Shown piece after piece: positions 18,501 through 28,581 of a DNA stretch of 64,000 nt. The position numbers and the translations under genes are program-made. The notes under the pieces were generated by a model. It worked only from the letters and a program-made list of their open reading frames with translations, did no database searches and was not told the origin of the DNA. Position 1 is the first letter of the stretch. Every line of letters starts with the position of its first letter. This DNA comes from an uncultured Clostridia bacterium (lineage in GTDB: Bacteria > Bacillota > Clostridia > TANB77 > CAG-508), in contig CALYAG010000005.1 of assembly GCA_944393465.1 (NCBI GenBank), forward strand, positions 24,884 through 88,883, read 5' to 3'.

Positions 18501-20561
18501 CTATAAATGACAAATTACAATTGCAAGAACTGCCCATATTTGCAATACTACTCCTATGCTAGCAATAGTTTTGCAAGGGTTTTCTTCACTATATTCTGTT
18601 TTAATTTTTAACTGACTTCCAATTAGTAATGCAATTAAAGGCAAAATTGGAATAAAGTATCTTCCTTGTATTCCTGCAATAGAATCACTTCCTACTGTTG
18701 TCCATTGAACATATAAACTTGTAAATATAAGTCCTATAATTGCTAAAACTGTTAAACCTATCCATACTTTTTGATACAACTTAAATTTATTTTTTATTGT
18801 TTGGTCTGTAATTGTAATCCATACAAATATTAAAGCTAAGCAATATGGCACAATAGAATATAATTGTACAAGTTCTCCCCAACCAAGCTCGCCACCAAAC
18901 ATTGAATAAATATATTTTTGCCCATTTAAGTTTAATGTATATAAGCAATCTTGCAAGTATTTAACTGGGTGCATTAATATGCTAATAACTTGTATAGTAG
19001 AATCACCTTCTCTAAAGTGCGATAAATAAATTCCTGCAACCATTAGCCATAACAAATTAAGAATTATTGCAAAAGCGCATACTATAATTATATCTTTTAT
19101 CTTTTTCTCACTCTTAAACTTTTCTTTTGGTATTATGAATAATAATAGTATTAAAGGCAAATATACTATTTTGCACATTGCCATTATTACAGATAATACT
19201 GTAAGAATAACTATTTTCTTTCCATCTATAATGTGGTCTTTTTTAGCAAATGCCAAACTAAGTATATATGCTATGTAGAAAAATGCCATAGATATGGTCA
19301 TAGCATCTGGTGAAAGTGATGAAAAACCTTCTATTGCAATTGGTATAAAAGATAAAGCTAGGAGTATTTTTTTACCAAACGGTATTTTCTTAATTGCAAA
19401 GTATATTAAAGCAATTGAAAAAACAGCGTTCATTATTCTTCCTCCGTAAGCAATTAAAAGCACTTTGTCTGTAAATAATCTTGTTATAAATATGCCTATT
19501 GCTTGAGGAATATATTGTACAAAAGAATATACGGCAGACGTTTCAGAATATAATTGTGATGTATTTTCTTTATCTAAAGTCATACCTAAATCTTCTTTTA
19601 CTTTACCATATGTTATACTTGTCCAATCATCTGTTGCAATATTTGCTACACTTTGTGGCATAACTGTACCCAAATTATCTCCATCAATGCCTTCCATAAA
19701 CCTGCCTATAGATACCTCATATGACCTATACCAATGATATAGTTCATCATGGTTTTTGATAGTTGGCATTGCAATTATGTAAAATAAGCAAATTACAGGA
19801 ATAGTAACTAAAAATATTTTTTCTACTTTTATATTCTTTTTATATCTTAAATAAATGCTTATAATTATTGCATATACTGCCAAAATAACAGCTGCAAAAA
19901 TAAAGAACATTAATTTATTGTTATTAAAATAATATTGCTGAATTGCAAGTGTACCATTTACTTCTTGTCCATCTATTGTAAAATTTGTGATGTTTTCAGC
20001 ATTATCTGCCTCTAACTCTGCATTATCTATATCATTAGCATTTAAGTCATTACTTTCTAAATCAGTCTCTTCTGCGGCCTTGTATTTTACCGCAAAAAAC
20101 TTATCAGTTTCTTCACCATTTTGTGGTTCGTATTTAATATACAAAGTATATTCTTTTCCTTGTGAATTTTTTTGCTTTTTAAAATTAAATTCATAAGTTG
20201 AATTTTCTCTAACATAATTTCTTGAAATGCTCTCTTCTTTTATTACATTTCCATTCTCGTCCTTTATGCCAATTATAACATTACAAAAATTTCCATATTC
20301 ATCTTTAAAAGGCTCAAAATCTATATCCACCCTCGTAAAATTATTTTGATTACAAAATACTTTTTGTTCTACAATAGTGCCCACTTTTATATTTTCTACA
20401 TATTTATCTGCCTTTATTTTTTCACTTGTATTGTAAAGTTTATTAGATACTCCCAAAGCATAAAATGCCATAGCAATTATAGCTACTATGCTCATTAAGA
20501 GTATTATAAAAAACTTCCAATCTTTCTTTATTTTACTTGTACAATTTTGTATAAAATTCAT
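18501..20561 (-). CDS. DUF2142 family membrane protein (paralogue 2)
   Basis: A 686-residue relative of the gene just downstream. It has the same N-terminal helix, a large external loop (about residues 40-205), then the motif KNHDELYHWYRSYEVSIGRF, SLSPDAMTISMAF and IAGIQGRYFIPILPL. The external loops of the two paralogues have diverged much more than the membrane parts, and this one carries an Asp/Asn/Glu-rich stretch (about 170-195). Start supported by AAGGAG. Tandem duplicates of DUF2142 suggest two related transfer steps. Function of the family is not proven. Confidence 0.85.
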   Translation of the reverse strand: MNFIQNCTSKIKKDWKFFIILLMSIVAIIAMAFYALGVSNKLYNTSEKIKADKYVENIKVGTIVEQKVFCNQNNFTRVDIDFEPFKDEYGNFCNVIIGIKDENGNVIKEESISRNYVRENSTYEFNFKKQKNSQGKEYTLYIKYEPQNGEETDKFFAVKYKAAEETDLESNDLNANDIDNAELEADNAENITNFTIDGQEVNGTLAIQQYYFNNNKLMFFIFAAVILAVYAIIISIYLRYKKNIKVEKIFLVTIPVICLFYIIAMPTIKNHDELYHWYRSYEVSIGRFMEGIDGDNLGTVMPQSVANIATDDWTSITYGKVKEDLGMTLDKENTSQLYSETSAVYSFVQYIPQAIGIFITRLFTDKVLLIAYGGRIMNAVFSIALIYFAIKKIPFGKKILLALSFIPIAIEGFSSLSPDAMTISMAFFYIAYILSLAFAKKDHIIDGKKIVILTVLSVIMAMCKIVYLPLILLLFIIPKEKFKSEKKIKDIIIVCAFAIILNLLWLMVAGIYLSHFREGDSTIQVISILMHPVKYLQDCLYTLNLNGQKYIYSMFGGELGWGELVQLYSIVPYCLALIFVWITITDQTIKNKFKLYQKVWIGLTVLAIIGLIFTSLYVQWTTVGSDSIAGIQGRYFIPILPLIALLIGSQLKIKTEYSEENPCKTIASIGVVLQIWAVLAIVICHL

Positions 20562-20596
20562 TAAATTCTCCTTATTAACATTAATAGAAAATCATG

Positions 20597-22117
20597 TTAA
20601 AATCTGCAATAGTGGATAGTGTCTCCCACAAATTTAATCTGGTCAGTGCTAAAATTATCCCAGTTTTGTTCCTTAAAACTTGCTTCTATTTTTGGATCCT
20701 TTTTACCTTCAACTAAATCAAGATTATTATAATAATTTAGCATATCTACAATAGCCCAATCTGGACCAAATCCTGATATATTCATATCTTTATGCGCCCA
20801 TATATTTGGATAGGTATTGTTTAAATATTCATCACTATAAATACATATTTTTGTGACTTTATTACCAGTTTCTTGTTCATATTTTTTAATTTCTTCGCCA
20901 ACAGTTAAGCTATTCATTTTATCAATATAATTTAAGTTATAATGGCTTATTTCTATTTTATTAAATTCAAATAACTGCATAATTAACATTATGGTGCAAA
21001 TCACACCTATTATAATAATAGGAATTTGAATTGTTTGAAGTTTGTTTAAGCTTTTTATATTTTTGTTTATACTATTGCTTTTATTATTTAAAATATTAAC
21101 TAAAATATAAATGCAAATTATACCTACAATAGCTCCAAAAGGATATGTACTTCTTGGTACAAACCATATAGAAGCAGTATTTTCCATTATATGAGGTACT
21201 ATTGTTATAGCAAAAGTAGCAAAAAGTACATATACTAGGCCTAGAAACTTAAGCAATTTTGTACTTATTTTTATTTTATTGTTTTTACATAATAAAACAA
21301 TTGCTAAAACTAATAATGTGGCTATAACTATTACAAATGTGTATTTTGGTAAAATTGTATATGTTGCCAACATTTCTACTGAGCCATCTATTATTTTATG
21401 TAAAGATTCTACTAAATTTATTTCTCCATTAACCCTTGCACTTGAGAAAAATAGCCTAATTGTTAATAAATTTATTATGGCAGGTATTCCATATCCTAGT
21501 AACAAAACTACATTATTTTTTATAAATTCTTTAGCATTTTTTGAGTAAAAAACTACATAAATTGTTGATAAAGCTATAAATAAACCTATTATACCTTGAT
21601 AACAAAATGTTGCTATAAGCATAAATATAAATACATATTTAAGTGCTTTTTTGTCGCCATCAAGATATTTTACAAATTTGTCAAAACTAAGTACAGTAAG
21701 CAATACTGTTAAACCAAATATTCCTTTTTCTATAAATAAAAATAGTTCTATAGTAAATGGGTTTATTATGGTAACTGTACTAACCAAAAAGCAAATTGCC
21801 CCATTATTTATTTTTTTATTTATTACTAAAAATAAATTGTAAATAGAAAGTGTAATGCATAAAATGGCAAGTATATATGATGATATATAAATAAAGCCAA
21901 AACTAAAGCCAAGTTTAAAGAAACCTCCTTGCCATATAGCTATTACAAATCTACCTATTGACATAAAGTGACTAACCATTTCACTTGGAGTGCTTTCTAA
22001 AGTACAATATGTGTCCGCAGCAAACTCTATTTTAGCAAATATTCCAAAAAATACTAATGTAATTAATAGGCTAATGTATAAGTTTTTATCTTTTAATTTT
22101 CCGATTATTTTCTGCAT
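20597..22117 (-). CDS. GtrII-like polytopic glucosyltransferase
   Basis: About 506 residues with around 11 helices in the first 400 residues and a soluble tail of about 110 residues ending IKFVGDTIHYCRF. The N-terminal loop EFAADTYCTLESTPSEMVSHFMS then GRF recalls the acidic loop and GR motif of the GtrII family (O-antigen glucosylation). Such enzymes use polyprenol-phosphate-glucose made by a GtrB-like GT2, and one is encoded at 14281. ATG 22117 is preferred over the GTG at 22132 because the GAGGAAA site lies between them. It begins 23 bases after the GT fusion gene. Family match is moderate. Confidence 0.65.
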   Translation of the reverse strand: MQKIIGKLKDKNLYISLLITLVFFGIFAKIEFAADTYCTLESTPSEMVSHFMSIGRFVIAIWQGGFFKLGFSFGFIYISSYILAILCITLSIYNLFLVINKKINNGAICFLVSTVTIINPFTIELFLFIEKGIFGLTVLLTVLSFDKFVKYLDGDKKALKYVFIFMLIATFCYQGIIGLFIALSTIYVVFYSKNAKEFIKNNVVLLLGYGIPAIINLLTIRLFFSSARVNGEINLVESLHKIIDGSVEMLATYTILPKYTFVIVIATLLVLAIVLLCKNNKIKISTKLLKFLGLVYVLFATFAITIVPHIMENTASIWFVPRSTYPFGAIVGIICIYILVNILNNKSNSINKNIKSLNKLQTIQIPIIIIGVICTIMLIMQLFEFNKIEISHYNLNYIDKMNSLTVGEEIKKYEQETGNKVTKICIYSDEYLNNTYPNIWAHKDMNISGFGPDWAIVDMLNYYNNLDLVEGKKDPKIEASFKEQNWDNFSTDQIKFVGDTIHYCRF

Positions 22118-22140
22118 TTCTAATTTCCTCACTAAATTTT

Positions 22141-24405
22141 TTACATATTTGTTAATTTCTTAAGTACTTTCATAATTCCTGTTTTTTGTAAAAATCTAAT
22201 AAATCCTCTGTACCCTTTGTGTTGCCACATTTTATCTTTGAATATTTCAAACTTATAGTTATCTACATTATCTGCCGAAAAGCCATAATAGCTATTATAT
22301 TCTCTAGCTTCCCAAGTATATTTTTCTTCTATGTTTATTAATCTATTTGTTATTAGCTCTTTGCAAATATCTAAATTATTGCTGCTGATTTTCTTTTCTT
22401 TGTTAGGCTCTTTAGCAGTAGATTCAATAATATTTGACATTTTATTTACCATTTGATCAATTGTAAATCCATTCAATATTTTATTTCTACATTTTTTCTT
22501 GTAATCCTCTAAATTATCAATTATTTTGTTTATGCTATCCACATAATTTTGAACTTCTTCTTTGCTATAATTAAAATCAAAAATGTCTTCTTCATCTTGC
22601 AAGCAAGGAACTATAACACCAGTATTTTTGTCAATTAGCTCTTTTTGTCCCCCTACATCACTTGAAACTACAGGAACGCCCATTGCTAAAGATTCATACG
22701 CTGTAAGTGCCAAGCCTTCTTTTATAGAACAATTTATTGTTAAATCACTTATGGCATATATTTCATCAGTTTTATTTGTTCTTCCCATAAAAATCATATT
22801 ATTAGATAAGCCATATCTTTTAGCAGTAGATTTCATTTTATTAAATAAGTTGCCATCGCCAACAACCAATATACAAAAATCATTTCTTACTTCTTTTAAT
22901 TTTTTTGCAACTTCTAATAGTAAAAATGGCCTTTTTTGCTCAGTAATTCTACATATAAAGCTAATTATGTATTTATCTTTTGGAAGATTATATTGTTCTT
23001 TTAATTTTTCTTTATTATATTTACTTGGGTCAAAATGCTTTTCATCAACACCAATATAAACTGTTTCTACTTCATCTTTGTTTCTGCCAAAATGGTCAAT
23101 TAATATTTTTCTACTATTTTCATTGCAGACCAAAGTTTTGTCCAAAATAGAACCGAGGTTGCTTGAATCTCTAGAATATCCGCCATTACGGTTGTACCAC
23201 TCTTCCATATGAACATAATCAATAATAGGAATATTATTGTATTTGGCTTTTATGTAAGGAAGTACTCCATATCCAAATTCGCTATTTGTATTTAAAATTA
23301 TATTAATATTGTTTTTTTCTATTATATAATTTATAAATGCAGGCCAATATTTTTGGTCTAAAAATGTAGTCAAATCATACACTGTGGCATATTCTTCAAA
23401 AGCTTGTCTATAAGTATTTATAGCTGGCTCAGTTGAGACTATAGTTATGTCAAATTTTGATTTGTCAATTCTTGAAATTAAATCAAAATTGAACTTATCC
23501 GCTCCTCCCATAACCATCCATGGAATTATCATAAGCAAATTTATTTTATTATTTTGCTTTCTTTGCAATTTTGGAATAGATTTTACTTCATCTTTTATAA
23601 TATCCCAATCAAAATTATATAAAGGATATTGTTTAGCTCTTACTTGCTTTTTTATAGTTTTGGCAGTTGTATTTACTATTTCCATTGCTCTTGAATTATT
23701 TTGTCTTGCACGATTTAGCTCGCTTTTTTCTTTTCTTCTGTACCAAGAGCTATAAAAATTCATACGTACAGGAAAACGACCTTTTGCAATTAGTTTTAGC
23801 CAAAGGTTCCAGTCTTCATATACATTTTTTTCATTTATATCAAATCCATTCACTTCATCAAAAGCTTGTTTTTTTATCATTGATGTTATAACTAAATTAT
23901 TTTCTTTTTTCATTTTTTTAGAATTGAACCACTTATTCCAAGTATATTTCAATCCTTCAAAGCCTACAGAATCTGAATATGCCCAAGAAGCCTTTTGATT
24001 TGTTTCTAATGTCCAAAATGCAGTTTCCAAATATGTTTTATCAAGTAAATCATCGCTATCACATAAAACTATGTATTTTGAAGTTTTAGAAGCCTTGCTT
24101 GCACCATAATCTCTTGATAGCGCTGCTCCTGAATTTTCTTTGTGAAATACTTTTATTCTGTTATCTAGCTTTTGAATTTCTTCTAGCTTATCTAGACTTT
24201 CTTTATCTTTGGAGCCATCATCTATTATTAGTAATTCATATGCTGGAAAAGTTTGATTAAGTATGCTATTTACTGTTTGCTCTATATGTTCTTTATCATT
24301 GTAAAAAGGCATAACAATTGATATAAGTGGCTCCATGCTACTTATGTTTTCAAATTCTATTTTTTCTAGTTTTTTGCCCGGCTCTTTTGAGAAATCAAAT
24401 TTCAT
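22141..24405 (-). CDS. Bifunctional GT2-GT4 glycosyltransferase fusion
   Basis: About 754 residues with two catalytic modules. Residues about 25-250 are a GT2 (GT-A) domain: SIVMPFYNDKEHIEQT, IIDDGSKD, NSGAALSRDYGA, metal motif CDSDDLLD, and VYEDWNLWLKL. Residues about 290-690 are a GT4 (GT-B) domain: IPWMVMGGADKFNFDL at the acceptor side, and FICRITEQKRPFLLLEVA with IKEGLALTAYESLAMGVPVVSSDVGG at the donor side. One chain could add two sugars in sequence. ATG 24405 has an AGAAAGGAA site; the frame is open 44 codons further up through a palindromic element (24426-24549) whose codons look like no protein. Confidence 0.88.
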   Translation of the reverse strand: MKFDFSKEPGKKLEKIEFENISSMEPLISIVMPFYNDKEHIEQTVNSILNQTFPAYELLIIDDGSKDKESLDKLEEIQKLDNRIKVFHKENSGAALSRDYGASKASKTSKYIVLCDSDDLLDKTYLETAFWTLETNQKASWAYSDSVGFEGLKYTWNKWFNSKKMKKENNLVITSMIKKQAFDEVNGFDINEKNVYEDWNLWLKLIAKGRFPVRMNFYSSWYRRKEKSELNRARQNNSRAMEIVNTTAKTIKKQVRAKQYPLYNFDWDIIKDEVKSIPKLQRKQNNKINLLMIIPWMVMGGADKFNFDLISRIDKSKFDITIVSTEPAINTYRQAFEEYATVYDLTTFLDQKYWPAFINYIIEKNNINIILNTNSEFGYGVLPYIKAKYNNIPIIDYVHMEEWYNRNGGYSRDSSNLGSILDKTLVCNENSRKILIDHFGRNKDEVETVYIGVDEKHFDPSKYNKEKLKEQYNLPKDKYIISFICRITEQKRPFLLLEVAKKLKEVRNDFCILVVGDGNLFNKMKSTAKRYGLSNNMIFMGRTNKTDEIYAISDLTINCSIKEGLALTAYESLAMGVPVVSSDVGGQKELIDKNTGVIVPCLQDEEDIFDFNYSKEEVQNYVDSINKIIDNLEDYKKKCRNKILNGFTIDQMVNKMSNIIESTAKEPNKEKKISSNNLDICKELITNRLINIEEKYTWEAREYNSYYGFSADNVDNYKFEIFKDKMWQHKGYRGFIRFLQKTGIMKVLKKLTNM

Positions 24406-24425
24406 TTTAAATTCCTTTCTTTTTA

Positions 24426-24549
24426 GTTGAAAGATAATTGCGTTTTGGCGTCGTTTAACTGCGCTGCGAAGGTCCTTGGGTGTGCACTTAAGCACACCTC
24501 CGGCCTTCTTGCTTGCATTACCTCTCCAAAAGCACAATTCTTTTTCAAC
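24426..24549. repeat. Long palindromic element B with internal hairpin
   Basis: Outer arms at 24426-24448 and 24526-24549 (about 24 bp, imperfect; GTTGAAA...TTTTGG against CCAAAA...TTTCAAC) enclose a GC-rich inner hairpin at 24468-24508 (GAAGG..GTGTGC/GCACAC..CCTTC). It fills the gap between the ABC permease and GT fusion genes. Confidence 0.75.
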
Positions 24550-24568
24550 GTCTTTTATTATTACATAT

Positions 24569-25342
24569 CTACAATTCCTCTGCGAACTTCCTTTGAAGCT
24601 TATTAAATATTAGGTATCCTACTATGCAAAGTACAATTCCAATTGCTAAAACTATAAGTAAAGTAGGTATATCTGGCATTGTTTGTCCCCAAAAAATATC
24701 TCTATAACCTTCTATTATGTATGTCATTGGGTTAAACTTTAATATCCACTGAAAATTTGCTGGTATAACATCTACTGCATAAACAATTGGTGTTGCATAA
24801 AAGAATAACTGCAAAAGTACACCAATAAAGTGTTGCAAATCTCTAAAATATACTGTAACACTTGAAACTATTAGTGAAATTCCAAGTAAAAGCACATATT
24901 GTACCAATAATACTAATGGATAAAATAGTATGTTTATTGTTAGTCCTAGTCCATATCCTAATGTAAATAGTAGTATTAATATTGAAGATATTAAAAATGT
25001 AACTGTCTCACTAGTTACAACTGAAATAGGTAGTATTTCTCTTGGAAAATATACTTTTTTAATAATGTTGCCGTTTTCTATCATGGTAAATGATGACCTA
25101 TTTATTACAGTTGAAAAATAGTTCCAAGGTATTAAACCGCAAACCATAAATACCACATAATTTGGTATGTCACTTTTCATAATAAGTGGAAATATTATTG
25201 CATATACTATAATTTGAAGTAGTGGGTTTACAAATGACCAAAGCACTCCTAAAAATGAGTTTTTGTATTTGCCACCTATGTCTTTTTTTATGCTAGTTTT
25301 TAGCATTTCTCTATAATCATATAATTTTTTAAATACGTTCAT
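24569..25342 (-). CDS. Polysaccharide ABC exporter permease (TagG/Wzm type)
   Basis: A 257-residue ABC-2 type permease with six membrane helices. The N-terminal amphipathic region (LYDYREMLKTSIKKDIGGKYKNSFLGVLWSFVNPLLQ) is typical of TagG/Wzm/RfbA transporters, as is the FYATPIVYAVDVIP and FNPMTYIIEGYRD segment. It pairs with the ATPase 57 bases upstream to move an undecaprenyl-linked glycan across the membrane. An AAGGAGC site precedes the ATG. Confidence 0.92.
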   Translation of the reverse strand: MNVFKKLYDYREMLKTSIKKDIGGKYKNSFLGVLWSFVNPLLQIIVYAIIFPLIMKSDIPNYVVFMVCGLIPWNYFSTVINRSSFTMIENGNIIKKVYFPREILPISVVTSETVTFLISSILILLFTLGYGLGLTINILFYPLVLLVQYVLLLGISLIVSSVTVYFRDLQHFIGVLLQLFFYATPIVYAVDVIPANFQWILKFNPMTYIIEGYRDIFWGQTMPDIPTLLIVLAIGIVLCIVGYLIFNKLQRKFAEEL

Positions 25343-25399
25343 TAGAAGCTCCTTTTGAGTTTTATTATTTTAATTTATATTTATGAAATTTTGCGCCTT

Positions 25400-26140
25400 T
25401 TAAGTTGTTTCTTTTATATATTCATCAATTACTTCATCAGTTTTTCCGTCCATTTGTATAACACCTTTGTTTAGCCAAACTGCTCTATCACAAAGTTCTC
25501 TTGCAGAGCCCAAGCTGTGTGTTACAAATACCATTGTTTTGCCCTCTGCTTTTAGTTCTTTCATTTTTGCTAAACATTTTTCTTGGAAATGTTGGTCACC
25601 AACAGATAAAATTTCATCAACCAAAAGAATATCTGCATCAACATTTATTGCAACAGAAAATGCTAGTCTCATATACATACCTGATGAATAAGTTCTTACA
25701 GGGTTATCTATGTAGCTTCCAAGCTCAGAAAATTCTATAATTTGGTCAAGTCTATTATCTATTTCTTTTTTAGTTAAACCAAATATAGAAGCATTAAAAT
25801 ATATATTTTCCCTACCTGAAAAGTCTGGATGAAAGCCTGCACCAAGCTCTAAAAGTGATGTTAATTTGCCATTTGTAATTATTTTTCCTTTGTTAGGATA
25901 AATAATTTTTGTCATAAGCTTAAGTAAAGTAGACTTTCCGCTTCCATTAACACCAATTAGTGCAACTGCCTCGCCATTTTTTATAGTTAAATTTATATCC
26001 TTTAATACTTCTCTTGTTTCTTTTCTATTTCTTTTCCAAAATAATAGTTTTTCTTTTAAGCTATTTGCTTTGTCCAAATACACGTCAAATGTTTTGTATA
26101 CATGTTCTACTATTATTCTGTTTTCATTATCTTTTTGCAT
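25400..26140 (-). CDS. Polysaccharide ABC exporter ATPase (TagH/Wzt type, short form)
   Basis: A 246-residue ATPase: Walker A GVNGSGKS (63-70), Q-loop region LELGAGFHPDFSGRENIY, signature YSSGMYMRLAFS near 146, Walker B ILLVDEILSVGD near 170, and the H-loop VFVTHSLGSA. The segment ELGAGFHPDFSGREN is diagnostic for the TagH/Wzt group. It ends right after the nucleotide-binding domain, so it lacks the C-terminal glycan-cap-binding domain of some Wzt proteins and the extra domain of B. subtilis TagH; export is then likely not gated by a terminal modification. Confidence 0.93.
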   Translation of the reverse strand: MQKDNENRIIVEHVYKTFDVYLDKANSLKEKLLFWKRNRKETREVLKDINLTIKNGEAVALIGVNGSGKSTLLKLMTKIIYPNKGKIITNGKLTSLLELGAGFHPDFSGRENIYFNASIFGLTKKEIDNRLDQIIEFSELGSYIDNPVRTYSSGMYMRLAFSVAINVDADILLVDEILSVGDQHFQEKCLAKMKELKAEGKTMVFVTHSLGSARELCDRAVWLNKGVIQMDGKTDEVIDEYIKETT

Positions 26141-26254
26141 TTTTTATTTCTTCCTTGTCTTATATTTAGGATTTTTAGAGTTCCTATTACTCTTTTAACA
26201 TAATTACCAATATTTTAAATAACAAATTTTTCTGCATATATAATAATATAAAAA

Positions 26255-27223
26255 CTAGTTCTTGTCAAAATTTGACTTGTTTTTCTTTTTTTCTTTTTTA
26301 GCTTTATTTTTTTTGTTGTTCTCTTTTGTATTATCTGTTTCTTTAAATGTTAATTTAGTCTTTATTAACCCCGGTATCCACATTATTGCCACAATTATTT
26401 TGTTTAATACTCCTGTTACATTTTTTATAGCATGGTCTCTTTCCGCCAAAATAGAGAACAAAATATAATGCTTATATATGTAAAACTTTTTCTTTAAAGT
26501 AACTCCGCTTAAGTCCATTTCTAGTATTTCTCTAAAATATTCATAATATCCAAGTGGATTTTCTTTAAACACTTTTTGTATATTTTTTGAATATCCATCC
26601 TTTTGGTACTCACATACCATAATTGGCTCATTTATGCATATTACATCATATTCTAAGTCCATTTGATGATACATTCTAGATTCTGTAACAAATTTTTCGT
26701 CTGCTTCTAGTTTATATGAAAACTTTTTTCGAATATTACTATTAAAAGCCAATGCTTTTTCACCTGTTATATTTTCCCTAAAATACAAACTAAACATATC
26801 ACTTCTGTGCAAATTTTCTGGAAAATTATTTCCCATGTTATTGCCATTTTGATCATATTTAAGAAAAACTAATGCATATATTTCATCTGTAAGTACGCTT
26901 TCATATTTTTCAATTGTATCAAATGCCCCCACTGTAAAATAATCATCAGAGTCACATTCTATAATTACATCTCCTGTTGCATATTTCACTAAATTATTTA
27001 ATGCTGCCATTTTTCCAGAATTCTCTTGGTAATAATATTTTATGTCAATTATATTTTGCTTAATGAAATTTGTAATTATGTATTTTGTTTTATCTGTTGA
27101 GCCGTCGTCCATTACCAACCATTCTATATCTACATTTGAATTATTATTTACTAATATACTTGTATACAATTTATTTAATTTATCTCCTCTATTGTATGCT
27201 GGTGTAAGTATTGATATTTTCAT
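26255..27223 (-). CDS. GT2 family glycosyltransferase
   Basis: A 322-residue cytoplasmic GT2 enzyme: ILTPAYNRGDKLNKLY, VMDDGSTDKT, YQENSGKMAALNNLV and the metal motif ECDSDDYFT. It belongs to the Asp-Ser-Asp-Asp type that builds capsular or teichoic glycans. The last 30 residues are a Lys/Asn-rich tail that may bind membrane phospholipid. AGGAG precedes the ATG. Upstream is the GT4 gene (94-base gap) and downstream the exporter ATPase. Confidence 0.9.
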   Translation of the reverse strand: MKISILTPAYNRGDKLNKLYTSILVNNNSNVDIEWLVMDDGSTDKTKYIITNFIKQNIIDIKYYYQENSGKMAALNNLVKYATGDVIIECDSDDYFTVGAFDTIEKYESVLTDEIYALVFLKYDQNGNNMGNNFPENLHRSDMFSLYFRENITGEKALAFNSNIRKKFSYKLEADEKFVTESRMYHQMDLEYDVICINEPIMVCEYQKDGYSKNIQKVFKENPLGYYEYFREILEMDLSGVTLKKKFYIYKHYILFSILAERDHAIKNVTGVLNKIIVAIMWIPGLIKTKLTFKETDNTKENNKKNKAKKEKKKNKSNFDKN

Positions 27224-27317
27224 TTTTTTCTCCTAAATTTCTACTTATATACTTTAAATTTAATGATTTTTAGTATATTTTAAGTTATGTTTGGCAAATT
27301 TCTGCAGAATATATATT

Positions 27318-28550
27318 TTAAAGTATATTTTTTATTTTTCTTATGATTTTTTCTTGTATTTCTTCATTTACTCTTTGAATTGAACTATTTGTGTCATTTT
27401 GACTAACACCTGTATTATAGCTGTTTTCTAGATATTTTACATTGTCACTCTTTAGCTCTTTTTCTAAGCCCTTAACTATACTTTCAAAATTATTATCTAA
27501 AACTATAGCTTTATCATAACCTTTTGCACATTCTTTTGCAGCTGTGTTTGTCAAAATAATTGGCTTGTTTAAAATTTTAGCTTCTTCAAGTACCATTCCA
27601 TAGCCTTCATAATATGAAAGTAAGCAAAAATAATCGCAATATTTTATGTATGGATATGGGTTTTCTTTTTGTCCTAGCAATATAAATCTATCTGTTAAAC
27701 CATCGGAATCTATTTGTTTTTGTAAATTATATCTTTGCTCACCATCGCCAACTATATATATTTTTGTGTGTATGCCATTATTTTCAAGAGCTTTTTGTAC
27801 TTTTATAAATCTGTCCAGTGCCTTTTGTTCAACCAATCTGCATACTGTAAGCAAATTTATTTCTTTGCTATCATATGGCAAATCTACATGTTCATCTGCC
27901 TTTTTTAAAACTTTTTTATAATCTATATAATTACGTATTAATGTTTCATTTTGCTCTTTTGCCCATTTGTATTCTTTGTTAAAATCTTTTTGATTTTCCT
28001 CACTTACAAATACAAGTTTGTCATATTTTTTATAAGCTATGCCATCAACGAAATTTTTTATTTTTGCCTTCAACCCATTTCCATATACTTTTGAAATGTC
28101 ATTATGTATCCAAGCAATTTTGGTATTTGTCTTTTTTATGTCACTTAATCTTAAAGTTTCATTGTTCTCTGGCTCTTGCTTATTTTTTGCTCTTTCACTT
28201 GAAGTTTTTCTATTTATATTTGTAGCAAAAAGCCTTGTAACAGGGCCCTCTAAAAAGGCTATTTCAGCATCAAAACCTCTTTTCATTATTGCCTCATATA
28301 TTTTTTTCTTATATAGTATAAGTTTTAGTGATGCTTTTAATTTTTCAATTTTTGTTAACTCTTTATATGGCTTTCTATATAACGCTATTATTTTTATGTT
28401 TTTGTTTAGTTCTTTTTTTAATTCTCCACCATCATATATTGTAAATATGGTTACACTGTATTCTTCTGATAGCCTATTTGCCAAATCTACAAGCACTCTT
28501 TCTGCTCCACCTATTGTAAGACTTGTTATTCCAAATATTATCTTTTTCAA
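27318..28550 (-). CDS. GT4 family glycosyltransferase
   Basis: A GT-B fold enzyme of about 410 residues. The acceptor domain opens with LKKIIFGITSLTIGGAERVLVDLANRL and the donor domain has TVCRLVEQKALDRFIKVQ, GDGEQRYNLQKQI, LGQKENPYPYIKYCDYF and SYYEGYGMVLEEAKILNKPII, the retaining EX7E motif. I choose the TTG start at 28548-28550 because GAGGTGA lies five bases ahead and it fits the family's N-terminus; this start follows the stop of the ligase-like gene by 31 bases. GT4 partners here probably add hexose to the lipid-linked glycan. Confidence 0.88.
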   Translation of the reverse strand: MKKIIFGITSLTIGGAERVLVDLANRLSEEYSVTIFTIYDGGELKKELNKNIKIIALYRKPYKELTKIEKLKASLKLILYKKKIYEAIMKRGFDAEIAFLEGPVTRLFATNINRKTSSERAKNKQEPENNETLRLSDIKKTNTKIAWIHNDISKVYGNGLKAKIKNFVDGIAYKKYDKLVFVSEENQKDFNKEYKWAKEQNETLIRNYIDYKKVLKKADEHVDLPYDSKEINLLTVCRLVEQKALDRFIKVQKALENNGIHTKIYIVGDGEQRYNLQKQIDSDGLTDRFILLGQKENPYPYIKYCDYFCLLSYYEGYGMVLEEAKILNKPIILTNTAAKECAKGYDKAIVLDNNFESIVKGLEKELKSDNVKYLENSYNTGVSQNDTNSSIQRVNEEIQEKIIRKIKNIL

Positions 28551-28581
28551 ATTATCACCTCGTATTCTATTTTGTTTATGC

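Noticed and set aside
24406..24537. N-terminal extension of the GT2-GT4 fusion through palindromic element B
   Set aside because: The extension has no similarity to glycosyltransferases, and a good ribosome site lies just before the ATG at 24405.
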